Positions 1-6,519 of a stretch of 43,386 bases of DNA are shown here, one piece after another. Each line of letters opens with the position of its first letter. Position 1 is the stretch's first letter. Below the pieces are notes generated by a model. It saw nothing but the letters and a program-made list of their open reading frames with translations. It made no database searches and was not told where the DNA came from. Origin of the DNA: a virus. The stretch is from the IMG/VR virus record IMGVR_UViG_3300025314_000039, positions 1 through 43,386 of that record; one strand, 5' to 3'. The position numbers and the translations under genes were made by a program.

Positions 1-484
1 CGCGCATATTCAACGAGCGGTGAATATGCGCGTAGCGCGTCCATACCTTCGAGCCATCCTCAAGCGCGTGCTCGATCACAACCACGTCGCCCTGCCACTC
101 TGGAACCTTGCCGACAAACACAATCACGCCGTCAGCCGCAGCGTACACATTCGCGCCGCTATCTTTGTAGCCGGGCCTGTTCAAATCCGCGCCGGTGTGG
201 TAATGCTTCTTGTCACCATACTGCTTGCCGTAAGGCGAGGCGTCCCACCAGTCGAGGCCGAACACGTTAGCGCCAGTCTCGATCTTGCCTGTGACTGGGC
301 TGCAAAACAGTACGCGCTCAGGAATGCCGCCGCCAGCCTGCGCCAACACGAGCGGCTTGATCTCGTTCTCGAACTGCATGATTACTGCATCGAGCGCGTT
401 TTCGATGACGTAGTGCTTCTGAGAGATTGCCTCAATGGCAGCCTCGAATTTAGCAATTGGTGATGCTGGGTCAGGGTTGGTCAC
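1..484 (-). CDS. M23 metallopeptidase, 5' part (gene continues across the contig ends)
   Basis: N-terminal part of a 228-residue zinc peptidase that would cut peptidoglycan cross-links during lysis. It starts at a GTG (484) that overlaps the TGA of the upstream gene as GTGA and is preceded by a GAGG site. The first zinc motif HTGAD (H96, D100) lies in this part; the remaining motifs are encoded at 43260-43048 once the 126-bp terminal repeat is collapsed. Residues 1-50 form a non-catalytic, probably helical N-terminus without a signal peptide, so export would depend on the holin-like genes upstream. Bases 1-10 are not genuine continuation of the gene. The family call is firm from the motifs; a virion-associated role is the alternative to a free endolysin. 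Confidence 0.85.
   Translation of the reverse strand, partial: MTNPDPASPIAKFEAAIEAISQKHYVIENALDAVIMQFENEIKPLVLAQAGGGIPERVLFCSPVTGKIETGANVFGLDWWDASPYGKQYGDKKHYHTGADLNRPGYKDSGANVYAAADGVIVFVGKVPEWQGDVVVIEHALEDGSKVWTRYAHIHRSLNMR
11..136 (+). repeat. Terminal direct repeat, copy 1
   Basis: Identical to 43261-43386. It lies inside a protein-coding gene and marks circular closure of the assembly. It need not be a physical terminal redundancy of the virion DNA. Confidence 0.95.
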
Positions 485-1470
485 GGCGCCACCTCGATCG
501 TGCCGTCGCGCTCTGTCACGTACTGCCGCAGCCCCGCGTACTGCGCCGTGGCGATGCGGCCAACGAATTTGACATCAGGGTCAACGGGCGGGGGCGGATC
601 AATCGGCGGCACAGTGGCGATGTACTCTGCCAACGCCGGTAGCGCGCGCTCATAGTTGCTATCTCCCCAACCACCGCCGCCCAGCGTCCACGTAGCACAC
701 CCGATGACACGCGGATCGGCCATGTAGATCGGATCGTACAGTTTAAGCGCGCGCATAAATTCTGCGTCGCCTGGATGCTTCTCGAACAGAAACTCGCTGA
801 CCGCGATAGGCAACAACGCCCCCCGCTGCTCAAGGTAATCAGCCAGCACTTTGTACCGCCCAATCGTGCCGCCGCCAGCAGTGTGGTATTCGTGCAGGCA
901 CAGCACCGCGTCAATACCGTTGTCGAGCATGTAGCGGAACGCGCGCGCAATGGCCTCGTATGGCGTTTCGCTTGTCTGCCGCTGCAAGCGCGCCGTCATG
1001 CGCTGATTCTTCAACGCAAGCACTGTCTCATGTGCGGCATCAATCACGCGCCGACCTAATGACACCGACTCGCCCGGTATCGGAGGCGTACCGGACGCAC
1101 ACGAGAACAGCGCCAGGCCCAGGCCGCGCCGCTTGAACTCGGGCGCGATGCTGATGTAGTAATCGGCCTGCTCTGAGTAGATGCCGTTGATCTCGTTGAG
1201 GATTTCCCAGTAGCGCACGCGTGGATTCTTGGCAGCACGCTCGAAGAACTTACCCAGGTTTACCGGCAATCCGTCAAACTCAGTGAACGCGCCGATGGTG
1301 GGCGTGCCAGGCCACAACGCAAGCGCCTCGTCAATCGCGCCGAAGTCGTCGCGGCATTTGACGAGTGAGAGGCTGCGGCCAGCGTCATTGATGCGGCGTA
1401 GAAACGCACCGTAGCCTGTGCGGCGCGGGCCGACTGAATGGATCGCTGTCTTGCTGACGACTTGATTCAT
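481..1470 (-). CDS. Clan GH-A-like glycoside hydrolase in the lysis module
   Basis: A 329-residue protein that looks like a TIM-barrel glycosidase. Visible signatures are WEILNE (residues 88-93, E93 as candidate acid/base), HEYH (193-196) and VSEF (224-227, E226 as candidate nucleophile). The two glutamates are about 133 residues apart, as expected for strands 4 and 7 of a clan-A barrel. A proline-rich linker at about 289-298 leads to a short C-terminal segment. The start is the ATG at 1470, which overlaps the upstream TGA as ATGA. Its stop overlaps the GTG of the M23 peptidase, so the two enzymes are translationally coupled. It may attack cell-wall or capsule glycan. There is no close match to a classical lysozyme, and the exact GH family is uncertain. 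Confidence 0.6.
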   Translation of the reverse strand: MNQVVSKTAIHSVGPRRTGYGAFLRRINDAGRSLSLVKCRDDFGAIDEALALWPGTPTIGAFTEFDGLPVNLGKFFERAAKNPRVRYWEILNEINGIYSEQADYYISIAPEFKRRGLGLALFSCASGTPPIPGESVSLGRRVIDAAHETVLALKNQRMTARLQRQTSETPYEAIARAFRYMLDNGIDAVLCLHEYHTAGGGTIGRYKVLADYLEQRGALLPIAVSEFLFEKHPGDAEFMRALKLYDPIYMADPRVIGCATWTLGGGGWGDSNYERALPALAEYIATVPPIDPPPPVDPDVKFVGRIATAQYAGLRQYVTERDGTIEVAP

Positions 1471-2006
1471 GTCTGCAACTTTCCGAGGGGTTGTGTTTCG
1501 GGAGGACGCCACGCCGGTTCCTCACCGTGTTTCACGACTTGATCGATCAACACCTTGATGCCGTTGCGCCACGCTTTGCGCTCATTCTCAAGCGTGCTGA
1601 TGCGCTCTGACATTGACTGGTTCGACAGTTCCAGCGACGCGATCTTTTCATGCGCGAGTGTCAGCGCCTTTTCAACGTTGGCCCGCAACAGGCTATCGCG
1701 GTCGAATTGCGTTTTCAAATCAGACATCGCGGCCTCCCGTTTAATGTCGCGGTCCTGCAATTCCGCTATTGTAACACGGGCCGCATTGAGCTGTTCTTCG
1801 ACTACGCCGCGCGCGTCCCTTTCCTTTTCGAGTTCAGCGCGAATTTCCTTCAAGTCCTCTTTGTACTGGCGCTTTAACTCCATCGCGTCTTTGATGTTGC
1901 CGCTGTCCGTCTCTGATTCCAGCTTGCGCCGGTTGGCCTTGAGCATGAACCATGTCGGTACATTGATGAGCAAAGATAGAATGATTGCAACGATCTGAGG
2001 GTCCAC
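1467..2006 (-). CDS. Membrane-anchored coiled-coil protein (lysis module)
   Basis: A 179-residue protein with an N-terminal transmembrane segment (about residues 4-22) followed by a long charged coiled coil (about 25-150) rich in E, K, R and L heptads. The GTG start at 2006 overlaps the previous TAG by one base (TAGTG). Its stop overlaps the next ATG. Between holin-like and hydrolase genes, a single-anchor coiled-coil protein could act as a spanin-like or accessory lysis protein, but no lipoprotein cysteine or known spanin motif is seen. The topology is clear; the function is inferred only from position. Confidence 0.6.
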   Translation of the reverse strand: MDPQIVAIILSLLINVPTWFMLKANRRKLESETDSGNIKDAMELKRQYKEDLKEIRAELEKERDARGVVEEQLNAARVTIAELQDRDIKREAAMSDLKTQFDRDSLLRANVEKALTLAHEKIASLELSNQSMSERISTLENERKAWRNGIKVLIDQVVKHGEEPAWRPPETQPLGKLQT

Positions 2007-2263
2007 TATCCACCCCGCTTCGGCGGCATGTACCAGGCGTACAGAAGCAACGACACCTGAACTGTCATGCGTAGAGTAACGCTCCAGTCAAACAGGCCCG
2101 CGAATACTGAAACGTAGTAAGCCAAAGTCATCACCGTGATCACAATGAACGGGAACCACGCTTTAAGCGATCCGCGATGGGATTTGACCTTGTATAAAAT
2201 CAGCAGCAGCGTGATCACGCCAACGCTGAATGAGAACAACTCTTGGATGTCGCGCGCGTTCAT
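2006..2263 (-). CDS. Putative holin, three membrane segments
   Basis: An 85-residue protein with three hydrophobic segments (about residues 11-25, 36-54 and 63-78), short charged loops and a basic C-terminus ending PPKRGG. Size and topology fit class I holins, which open the inner membrane at lysis. The start at 2263 overlaps the TGA of the upstream gene (ATGA); an in-frame upstream ATG at 2302 is less likely because of that coupling. It precedes the coiled-coil membrane protein and the two hydrolases. Function is inferred from topology and neighbourhood. Confidence 0.55.
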   Translation of the reverse strand: MNARDIQELFSFSVGVITLLLILYKVKSHRGSLKAWFPFIVITVMTLAYYVSVFAGLFDWSVTLRMTVQVSLLLYAWYMPPKRGG

Positions 2264-2490
2264 GGCGTCGGCCTTACCGTTGGTGTCGGCAATGGCGACC
2301 AATCACGCAACGTCAACGGGATGTACAACTCAGGCACAAACGTGACTTCACTTGTCGGCGTCGGCCTGTCCACCGCCAGCGGCGACACGGAAGCGCCGGG
2401 CTGCGGCGTTGACGTGGAGAGCGCGGCCAGGAGCAGCATGGCGAGAAGCGACGCGATCAAGAGCAGGTAGAGATTGTTACTGTGTCGCAT
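2260..2490 (-). CDS. Small secreted or membrane-anchored protein, proline/threonine-rich tail
   Basis: A 76-residue protein with a strong N-terminal hydrophobic stretch (about residues 8-25, rich in L and A) and a tail rich in P, T and S that ends TPTVRPTP. It has no cysteine lipobox. The ATG at 2490 is preferred over an in-frame TTG two codons earlier. It overlaps the preceding gene by 14 nt and the following holin candidate by 4 nt, placing it in the lysis operon. It may be an antiholin or a periplasmic accessory; I do not recognise a family. Confidence 0.5.
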   Translation of the reverse strand: MRHSNNLYLLLIASLLAMLLLAALSTSTPQPGASVSPLAVDRPTPTSEVTFVPELYIPLTLRDWSPLPTPTVRPTP

Positions 2491-2707
2491 TTGCAAACAA
2501 CCTACCGATCGTCTTGCTGTTTTTATTCATCGAGCGCCTGACGTGTATCGCGCCGTTTCCGTATGGCGTCCCACCATACCCGGGCGCTCTAAGCGTTGCG
2601 CAGTTTGCGTCATCGATTGTGACATCGAAATCAACGCCAGAAGGCAACCCCACGTGCTGGAAGAAATCTTGACCGTACCTAATTCTGTTTCGCTTGCTGA
2701 ACTTCAT
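2477..2707 (-). CDS. Small conserved-looking protein of unknown function
   Basis: A 76-residue soluble protein with a basic N-terminus (KFSKRNRIRYGQ), an acidic middle (VDFDVTIDDANCA) and a glycine/tyrosine-rich segment (APGYGGTPYG). The ATG at 2707 is preceded by a purine-rich ribosome site. The reading frame is open further upstream to 2875, but that extension is low-complexity and overlaps the hairpin at 2797-2829, so the short form is preferred. No family recognised. It is the first gene after the candidate terminator, at the head of the downstream lysis genes. Confidence 0.45.
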   Translation of the reverse strand: MKFSKRNRIRYGQDFFQHVGLPSGVDFDVTIDDANCATLRAPGYGGTPYGNGAIHVRRSMNKNSKTIGRLFANATQ

Positions 2708-2796
2708 GTGTTTCTCTTTCGCCCGCGCCGCTTTTGCGCCTCTCCCCAGAGACACAGCCGTATCGGTTACGGTTGCGGCGCGGGCTGCAAAAGGAG

Positions 2797-2829
2797 GACG
2801 GCGTAAGAGCCGTGCCGCCCTACGCCGTC
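2797..2829 (-). terminator. Terminator-like hairpin after the first late-leader gene
   Basis: The arms 2797-2805 and 2821-2829 are perfect 9-bp complements (GACGGCGTA/TACGCCGTC) around a 15-nt loop. Read on the minus strand, the stem is followed by CTCCTTTTGC, a weak U-tract. The stop codon of the upstream membrane-protein gene (2831-2829) touches the stem. It lies about 265 nt after the predicted start of the promoter at 3130-3101. It could be a leaky intrinsic terminator or an attenuator. Confidence 0.5.
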
Positions 2830-3044
2830 TACTTGCCGCCGATTTTGTTTGCGACCGCGCGGGCCACCGACTCACCTGGCACCGTCGGGAAGAACACCGT
2901 CAACGCGGCGTTGACAACGATCAACACGATGACGGTCACCGTCTTGACGTCCTGCGAAACGGAATCGAGCGCGACAAGTGCCGCTCCGACGGTGCTCACG
3001 AATGTACCGAAACGAAACCAACTGACTACGGGCTGCGGGTCCAT
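2829..3044 (-). CDS. Small membrane protein, first gene of the lysis/late transcript
   Basis: A 71-residue protein with two hydrophobic segments (about residues 13-27 and 36-51) and a short basic C-terminus (VANKIGGK). The ATG at 3044 follows an excellent AAAGGAGAT ribosome site 5-6 nt upstream. It is the first gene downstream of promoter 3130-3101 and ends directly at a terminator-like hairpin. Two-segment topology fits a class II holin or an antiholin, so the module may hold two or three membrane lysis proteins. The function is inferred. Confidence 0.55.
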   Translation of the reverse strand: MDPQPVVSWFRFGTFVSTVGAALVALDSVSQDVKTVTVIVLIVVNAALTVFFPTVPGESVARAVANKIGGK

Positions 3045-3100
3045 GTGATCTCCTTTGCTGATTTACCGCCATGCTCAGACATCGCGTGCAACTGTCAACC

Positions 3101-3130
3101 AGTATACGCCATTTGTGCGCCGCATGTCAA
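3101..3130 (-). promoter_or_regulatory. Late promoter 1 (lysis module)
   Basis: On the minus strand: TTGACA at 3130-3125, an 18-bp spacer, TATACT at 3106-3101, with GGTAG directly upstream. The same module occurs at 36148-36119 and 26737-26709, with matching GGTAGTTGAC, the spacer end (AATRGCG or AATAGGCG) and TATACT. Transcription would start near 3094, giving a leader of about 50 nt before the ATG at 3044. Confidence 0.75.
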
Positions 3131-3285
3131 CTACCTGCTACAGCGCCGCACGCACCGTGCGAAACCACGAAAACGCGCAAAATGTCTAGCGTTGCGCACT
3201 TTCTCATCATGCGCTAATCTTGCTTTCATGTGCCATTAATGTTGCTGTTTTATACTGTTGTCAATCAAACGCACGGAGGAATGAA
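3131..3285. promoter_or_regulatory. Divergent control region between the late and early blocks
   Basis: This gene-free stretch separates the minus-strand lysis genes from the first plus-strand gene at 3286. On the plus strand a TATACT at 3251-3256 is a plausible -10 box for the early operon, but I see no good -35 at 16-18 bp, so the early promoter may be activated or use another element. A GGAGGA ribosome site at 3275-3280 serves the 3286 gene. A TTGACA on the minus strand at 3262-3257 has no partner at proper spacing. The rest is AT-richer than its surroundings. Confidence 0.35.
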
Positions 3286-3468
3286 ATGAAAAGCAAATTG
3301 AACATCGAACTCGTGAAGCACGCGAATGGTATGGTCACATTGTACAGCGTAGCGCGCCAGGCAGTCGTGTTCCAGACAAGCGACGCAAGCAGGGGAGACA
3401 AAGAAAAGCGAGCGCGAGATGTTGCGGCTTCTTACGGATGGAAGATTGTAAAAGTTGTCAACGCCTAG
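3286..3468 (+). CDS. Small early protein, unknown function
   Basis: A 60-residue basic protein and the first gene of the plus-strand block. The start at 3286 sits 5 nt after GGAGGA; a competing out-of-frame ATG lies at 3281. The sequence alternates short strands (IELVKHANGMVTLYSVARQAVVF by eye) and a charged helix (SRGDKEKRARDVAASYGW), a pattern that fits a compact beta-beta-alpha fold. First-expressed small phage proteins often redirect host functions, but nothing in the sequence identifies a target. Confidence 0.6.
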   Translation: MKSKLNIELVKHANGMVTLYSVARQAVVFQTSDASRGDKEKRARDVAASYGWKIVKVVNA

Positions 3469-3552
3469 CGCCCCACCCACGCCCCGCGCCGCGCAGACTC
3501 AAGGCCACCAGGCAACGGCGGCGCGGGGTAGACTACGAAGCAGGAGATGCAC

Positions 3553-3747
3553 ATGAACGAAGATCGAACCTACCGACTTTACCGCCGCATCGCAGAACTT
3601 GAACTGCAACTAACCGCAGTCAAGATCGAGCGCGACGAACTCAACGCGGCCTTCACGTCTCTCTCGCAGTTGGTGTACGAAAATCAGCCACACCTTATAG
3701 CCGCCGAAGTGGCGCGGCGCAAGCAGGAGCAGGAGGAGCAATCATGA
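3553..3747 (+). CDS. Small coiled-coil protein
   Basis: A 64-residue protein dominated by a heptad-patterned coiled coil (YRRIAELELQLTAVKIERDE) and a glutamine/glutamate-rich end (RRKQEQEEQS). The ATG at 3553 follows AGGAG by 6 nt; the in-frame ATG at 3547 lies too close to that site. Its stop overlaps the next start as ATGA. It would oligomerise; no function recognised. Confidence 0.55.
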   Translation: MNEDRTYRLYRRIAELELQLTAVKIERDELNAAFTSLSQLVYENQPHLIAAEVARRKQEQEEQS

Positions 3748-3989
3748 CCGCAGTCGGCGTCATCGGCCTCGTCCTCAGCATCGTCGGCCTTGCGCTCAAC
3801 GCGCATCACCGCAAGTTGGCGCAGAAGATTTTCGTGGTAGGTAACATCATGTGGCTGGCCTACGGCATCGACAAGCAGTTGGCCGAGGTCATGGCGGCGC
3901 AGTCGATCTATCTTGTGCTCAATGTTCGCACGGTGCGTGCGTGGGGCAGAGAAGCGAACGCCAAGGTTATCATAGCGGAGGCGCAATAA
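3744..3989 (+). CDS. Three-helix membrane protein, SemiSWEET/LAB_N-like topology
   Basis: An 81-residue protein with three predicted membrane helices (about residues 3-20, 28-46 and 49-66). Length and three-helix layout resemble SemiSWEET sugar transporters and the LAB_N/YgjV type of small membrane proteins. The second helix (FVVGNIMWLAYGI) has the N-xx-W-xx-Y/G pattern common in these half-transporters. It overlaps its neighbours at both ends (ATGA, TAATG), so it is part of the early operon. The transporter assignment is an inference from topology and a few residues. Confidence 0.5.
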   Translation: MTAVGVIGLVLSIVGLALNAHHRKLAQKIFVVGNIMWLAYGIDKQLAEVMAAQSIYLVLNVRTVRAWGREANAKVIIAEAQ

Positions 3990-4210
3990 TGACCACCTGC
4001 ACACACGACCCATTGTTCACGCATGACGGGCGCTGCTCGAAGTGCCACCCGCGCAAACGTGTAGTCATGGTGCAGCACGCTGACGGCACACGCGAGATTG
4101 ACCCGGAGCACATGGCTGAGTTGAGAGATGATGACATCGCAACGCTGGAGGCGATGTGCAGCAACGACGTGAAGTGGACGCACTACAACAGCGCCACCGA
4201 AGGCGCATAA
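3989..4210 (+). CDS. Small cysteine/histidine-rich protein (zinc-binding candidate)
   Basis: A 73-residue protein. The N-terminus carries C4, H6, H12, C16, C19 and H20 (CTHDPLFTHDGRCSKCH), a plausible zinc knuckle, followed by a basic patch PRKRVV and an acidic helix. The start codon overlaps the upstream TAA by one base. It sits immediately upstream of the RecT-type gene. Function unknown; DNA, RNA or protein contact is typical of such knuckles. Confidence 0.6.
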   Translation: MTTCTHDPLFTHDGRCSKCHPRKRVVMVQHADGTREIDPEHMAELRDDDIATLEAMCSNDVKWTHYNSATEGA

Positions 4211-4219
4211 AGGAGCCGA

Positions 4220-5035
4220 ATGGGAAACGCATTAGCATTACTCCCCGACAAGCAGCAGTTGAAGCAGGTTGACGATCGTATCAAGGCGATGCTTCCGGGA
4301 GGATCGAAGTTGCAACCCGGCGAGCGTTTCGCGCTGGCGCAGATCGCGGTAGCGCACGGACTAGACCCGTTCAACGGTGAGGTGTGGTACATCCCGAATC
4401 GCGGGCCGATGATCGGGATCAAGGGCTTGCGCAAGAAGGCGCGCGAGCAGGTGCAGGGAAATTTCTGGATCGACTTCCGCGAGATCGTTGACGCGGATGA
4501 GCGCAAGCGGTACGGGATTGAGGTTGGCGCGCTGGCATTCGAGGCCCGCCTGTTCGACACGGAAAACGTCATGACCTATTGCGGTATGATCGAGCGGATG
4601 ACTAAGGCGGGCATTCCGTGGGATGCGGTCAAGGTCATGCTAGGCGACAAGCCGTACACCAGCGGGATCGGAGTGCTGCGCCAGAGTGAGCAGACCAAGA
4701 TGGAGCGCGTACAATGCGCGATGAAACGCGCAGAGGCCGACGCTCTCAAGCGCCGCTTCGATGTTCCGTTTGGCCTGACGATCGAGGCCGACGTTGATCC
4801 AGCAGACGCGCCAGAGTGGAAGATCGACGGTTCTACGGTTGTAGATCACGACGATGATCCCAAGGCTGAGTTTGAGCGAATCAGCGCAGGCGCAACGCAA
4901 GAGGAAATCGCTCTCGCGCTCGATGAGGCTGGCGGAGATTACGAAACCGCAACGCAATACTTGAGCAAGCGCATCAATGAGCGCAAGTTAAAAAACGGCA
5001 AGAAGCAATTGGGACGCGACGACGAAGGACTGTAG
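4220..5035 (+). CDS. recT: RecT-family single-strand annealing protein
   Basis: A 271-residue protein with the RecT/Redbeta-type signature near residue 49 (DPFNGEVWYIP), followed by a conserved core (PMIGIKGLRKKAREQ, about 63-77) and an alanine/arginine-rich helix AMKRAEADALKRRF. It anneals complementary single strands during phage recombination and replication. The C-terminus (about 205-271) is acidic and contains a UBA-like segment (TQEEIALALDEAGGDYETA). The ATG at 4220 follows AAAGGAG. No partner exonuclease (RecE or lambda-Exo type) is evident next to it; the VRR-NUC nuclease at 12370 is the only nearby candidate. Confidence 0.85.
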   Translation: MGNALALLPDKQQLKQVDDRIKAMLPGGSKLQPGERFALAQIAVAHGLDPFNGEVWYIPNRGPMIGIKGLRKKAREQVQGNFWIDFREIVDADERKRYGIEVGALAFEARLFDTENVMTYCGMIERMTKAGIPWDAVKVMLGDKPYTSGIGVLRQSEQTKMERVQCAMKRAEADALKRRFDVPFGLTIEADVDPADAPEWKIDGSTVVDHDDDPKAEFERISAGATQEEIALALDEAGGDYETATQYLSKRINERKLKNGKKQLGRDDEGL

Positions 5036-5050
5036 CGCAACCGTAACCGC

Positions 5051-5097
5051 GCCGCTGCCTGTGGACACCGTGACGCTTGCGGACCACAGGCGGCGGC
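5051..5097 (+). promoter_or_regulatory. Long hairpin between recT and the next gene
   Basis: Arms 5051-5064 and 5084-5097 pair over 14 bp with one G-U wobble (GCCGCTGCCTGTGG against CCACAGGCGGCGGC) around a 19-nt loop. No U-tract follows, so it is not a standard intrinsic terminator. It may protect the recT mRNA 3' end, be cut by RNase III, or insulate the next ribosome site at 5103-5112. Confidence 0.5.
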
Positions 5098-5115
5098 AAA
5101 CTGAGAGGAGAAATC

Positions 5116-5310
5116 ATGAACAGCGCACTACCAGACGAAGCCACCACGCGCAACGCCAAACTGTACCTTGATGATGCCTTCTCGTCTGACCCAACGCTCA
5201 GCCGCATGACGGCGATCATGCTGCTACAAGACGCCTTCGCGCTCATGTTCGTGGAAGCGGAGGCCGTGTGGAACTTGTGGAAGAAAGAGCGATTCGAGGT
5301 GACGGCATGA
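5116..5310 (+). CDS. Small early protein, unknown
   Basis: A 64-residue helical protein (segments NAKLYLDDAFSSD and MTAIMLLQDAFALMFVEAEA). The ATG at 5116 follows GAGAGGAG and its stop overlaps the next start (ATGA at 5307). It lies after the hairpin downstream of recT. No family recognised. Confidence 0.55.
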   Translation: MNSALPDEATTRNAKLYLDDAFSSDPTLSRMTAIMLLQDAFALMFVEAEAVWNLWKKERFEVTA

Positions 5311-5534
5311 CTCCCGACTACGACACCACCAACTGCCGCCGCCTGATCTCCGCTACGCTCCTGGCCGCCGTGAAGGACGCGGCCAGCGGCACCCTGAGCG
5401 TGCGAGCCGCTGCTGTCGAATGGATGAGCACGGACGAGGCCAGCGAGATGGCGCAGGCGATCGGCCTAAACGTATGGCCGCCGACGCGCGTCATGGTAGC
5501 GGAGTACCGCGCGAAGTTGCAGCATGGAGGATAA
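5307..5534 (+). CDS. Small early protein, unknown
   Basis: A 75-residue alanine-rich protein, predicted helical (CRRLISATLLAAVKDAA) with a C-terminal segment EMAQAIGLNVWPPTRVMVAE. The start is the ATG at 5307 in an ATGA overlap. Its 3' end encodes, in another frame, the GGAGGAT ribosome site of the next gene. No recognised domain. Confidence 0.55.
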   Translation: MTPDYDTTNCRRLISATLLAAVKDAASGTLSVRAAAVEWMSTDEASEMAQAIGLNVWPPTRVMVAEYRAKLQHGG

Positions 5535-5538
5535 CGCC

Positions 5539-5781
5539 ATGAGTAAAATTCATAGATACATCGGTGGTCTTAAGGCAGGTGACAAAATTACCTGTACGGA
5601 TAAAGATGGAATAGTTATCTCTGTAACCATTCTTGAGATTTCGATTGACCCGACATGGCGAGAAGATGGATACACCATGCTAAAAGTTCACCACGAGCCG
5701 TCAGGGAAAGATGGCATGTTGTCGCTGCACGAACTCGCGTCATGGTTTAAGCAAGCGGAGTGGAGCGTAGTAACGCCATGA
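5539..5781 (+). CDS. Small beta-rich protein, unknown
   Basis: An 80-residue protein whose pattern suggests a small beta-barrel: GGLKAGDKITCTDKDG, then IVISVTILEISIDP, then a strand and a C-terminal helix. The ATG at 5539 lies 7 nt after GGAGGAT; an earlier in-frame ATG at 5524 overlaps that site and is less likely. The gene is visibly AT-richer than its neighbours, hinting at a different origin. The stop overlaps the next start (ATGA). Confidence 0.55.
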   Translation: MSKIHRYIGGLKAGDKITCTDKDGIVISVTILEISIDPTWREDGYTMLKVHHEPSGKDGMLSLHELASWFKQAEWSVVTP

Positions 5782-5861
5782 CGATATGCCTGCTACTGCT
5801 CGCCGTGTGCGCCGTGTTGACCGTGATCGCGCTGGCAATGGCGCGGGCCGCGGAGGACTGA
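5778..5861 (+). CDS. 27-residue single-span membrane microprotein
   Basis: ATG at 5778 overlaps the upstream TGA (ATGA). The peptide is one hydrophobic helix (ICLLLLAVCAVLTVIALAMA) with a short charged tail ARAAED. Translational coupling and the clean transmembrane composition support it as a real gene. Short phage membrane peptides often act on host membrane proteins or superinfection, but no function can be assigned. Confidence 0.45.
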   Translation: MTICLLLLAVCAVLTVIALAMARAAED

Positions 5862-5887
5862 GAGGATGAGTAACCACCGGAGATCAC

Positions 5888-6322
5888 ATGACTTATCTTG
5901 ATGGTGCAAAAGACGGAAAGCATTACTGGCTAACGCCAGAAGATCTAATGGCCGAACTAGACGCGGAGTTTGAATTTGATTTCGACCCATGCCCGTATCC
6001 GCGCCAGGAAGAATTTGACGGCCTGTCTGTGGAATGGGGAAAGAGCAACTACGTCAATCCTCCGTTTGGTGGGCACATACACAACGGCAAGAAGATTGGA
6101 CCTACTGCGTGGGCGCGCAAGGCAATCGAGGAATCAAAGAAGGGGAAGCGCGTTGTGTTTGTCTACCCTATCGATCGCTGGGTGCTCATGATGATTGCTG
6201 CAGGAGCAAAGATAACAAGCCTTGGTGACGTTAAGTGGTGCGCAACCGAAGATGGAAAGCCTGGACCTGGAACCGGGCGATGGATTGCGCGCTTTGTGCT
6301 AGACGGATCCAATGACGAATAG
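5888..6322 (+). CDS. Phage Dam-type DNA N6-adenine methyltransferase
   Basis: A 144-residue protein of the phage Dam-like family, which methylates adenine in short DNA sites. Visible signatures are WLTPEDL near residue 14, FDFDPCP near 30, and the catalytic NPPF (57-60) with GG directly after. Length is in the usual range of this compact family. The ATG at 5888 follows GGAG at a good distance. It probably protects phage DNA from restriction or marks it for regulation. The target is inferred; GATC-type sites are frequent in this genome but that proves nothing about specificity. Confidence 0.8.
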   Translation: MTYLDGAKDGKHYWLTPEDLMAELDAEFEFDFDPCPYPRQEEFDGLSVEWGKSNYVNPPFGGHIHNGKKIGPTAWARKAIEESKKGKRVVFVYPIDRWVLMMIAAGAKITSLGDVKWCATEDGKPGPGTGRWIARFVLDGSNDE

Positions 6323-6325
6323 CGC

Positions 6326-6508
6326 ATGTCCAGCAAGCGCCACTTTCGCCGCCGCTCGTGCACCGGCAAGGTGCGCTATGAAACGTCAGCCGAATCCAAG
6401 CGCGCGCTGTACTGCGCTACGAAGAAGTACGGCTACACGGGCCACATGCACGTGTATAAATGCCAATTCTGCGGCGGCTACCACCTGGGCCACGCCGCGA
6501 AACGATAA
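6326..6508 (+). CDS. Small basic zinc-ribbon protein
   Basis: A 60-residue basic protein starting 3 nt after the methyltransferase stop. Its C-terminal half has YKCQFCGGYHLGH, a C-x2-C with two downstream histidines, typical of small nucleic-acid-binding zinc knuckles common in phages. The N-terminus is strongly basic (KRHFRRRSCTGKVR). No clear ribosome site is present, so coupling to the upstream gene is likely. Confidence 0.65.
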   Translation: MSSKRHFRRRSCTGKVRYETSAESKRALYCATKKYGYTGHMHVYKCQFCGGYHLGHAAKR

Positions 6509-6519
6509 AGGAGAATGAG

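Noticed and set aside
11-136. Physical direct terminal repeats of packaged DNA
   Set aside because: The repeat sits inside a gene and has a size typical of assembler overlap; it supports circularity, not defined virion ends.
170-200. TTCAAATCC string resembling a tRNA T-arm
   Set aside because: It lies inside the M23 peptidase coding sequence and no acceptor stem or anticodon arm can be formed around it.
2708-2875. N-terminal extension of the gene at 2477-2707
   Set aside because: The extension is arginine/alanine low-complexity and runs through the hairpin; the ATG at 2707 has a ribosome site.
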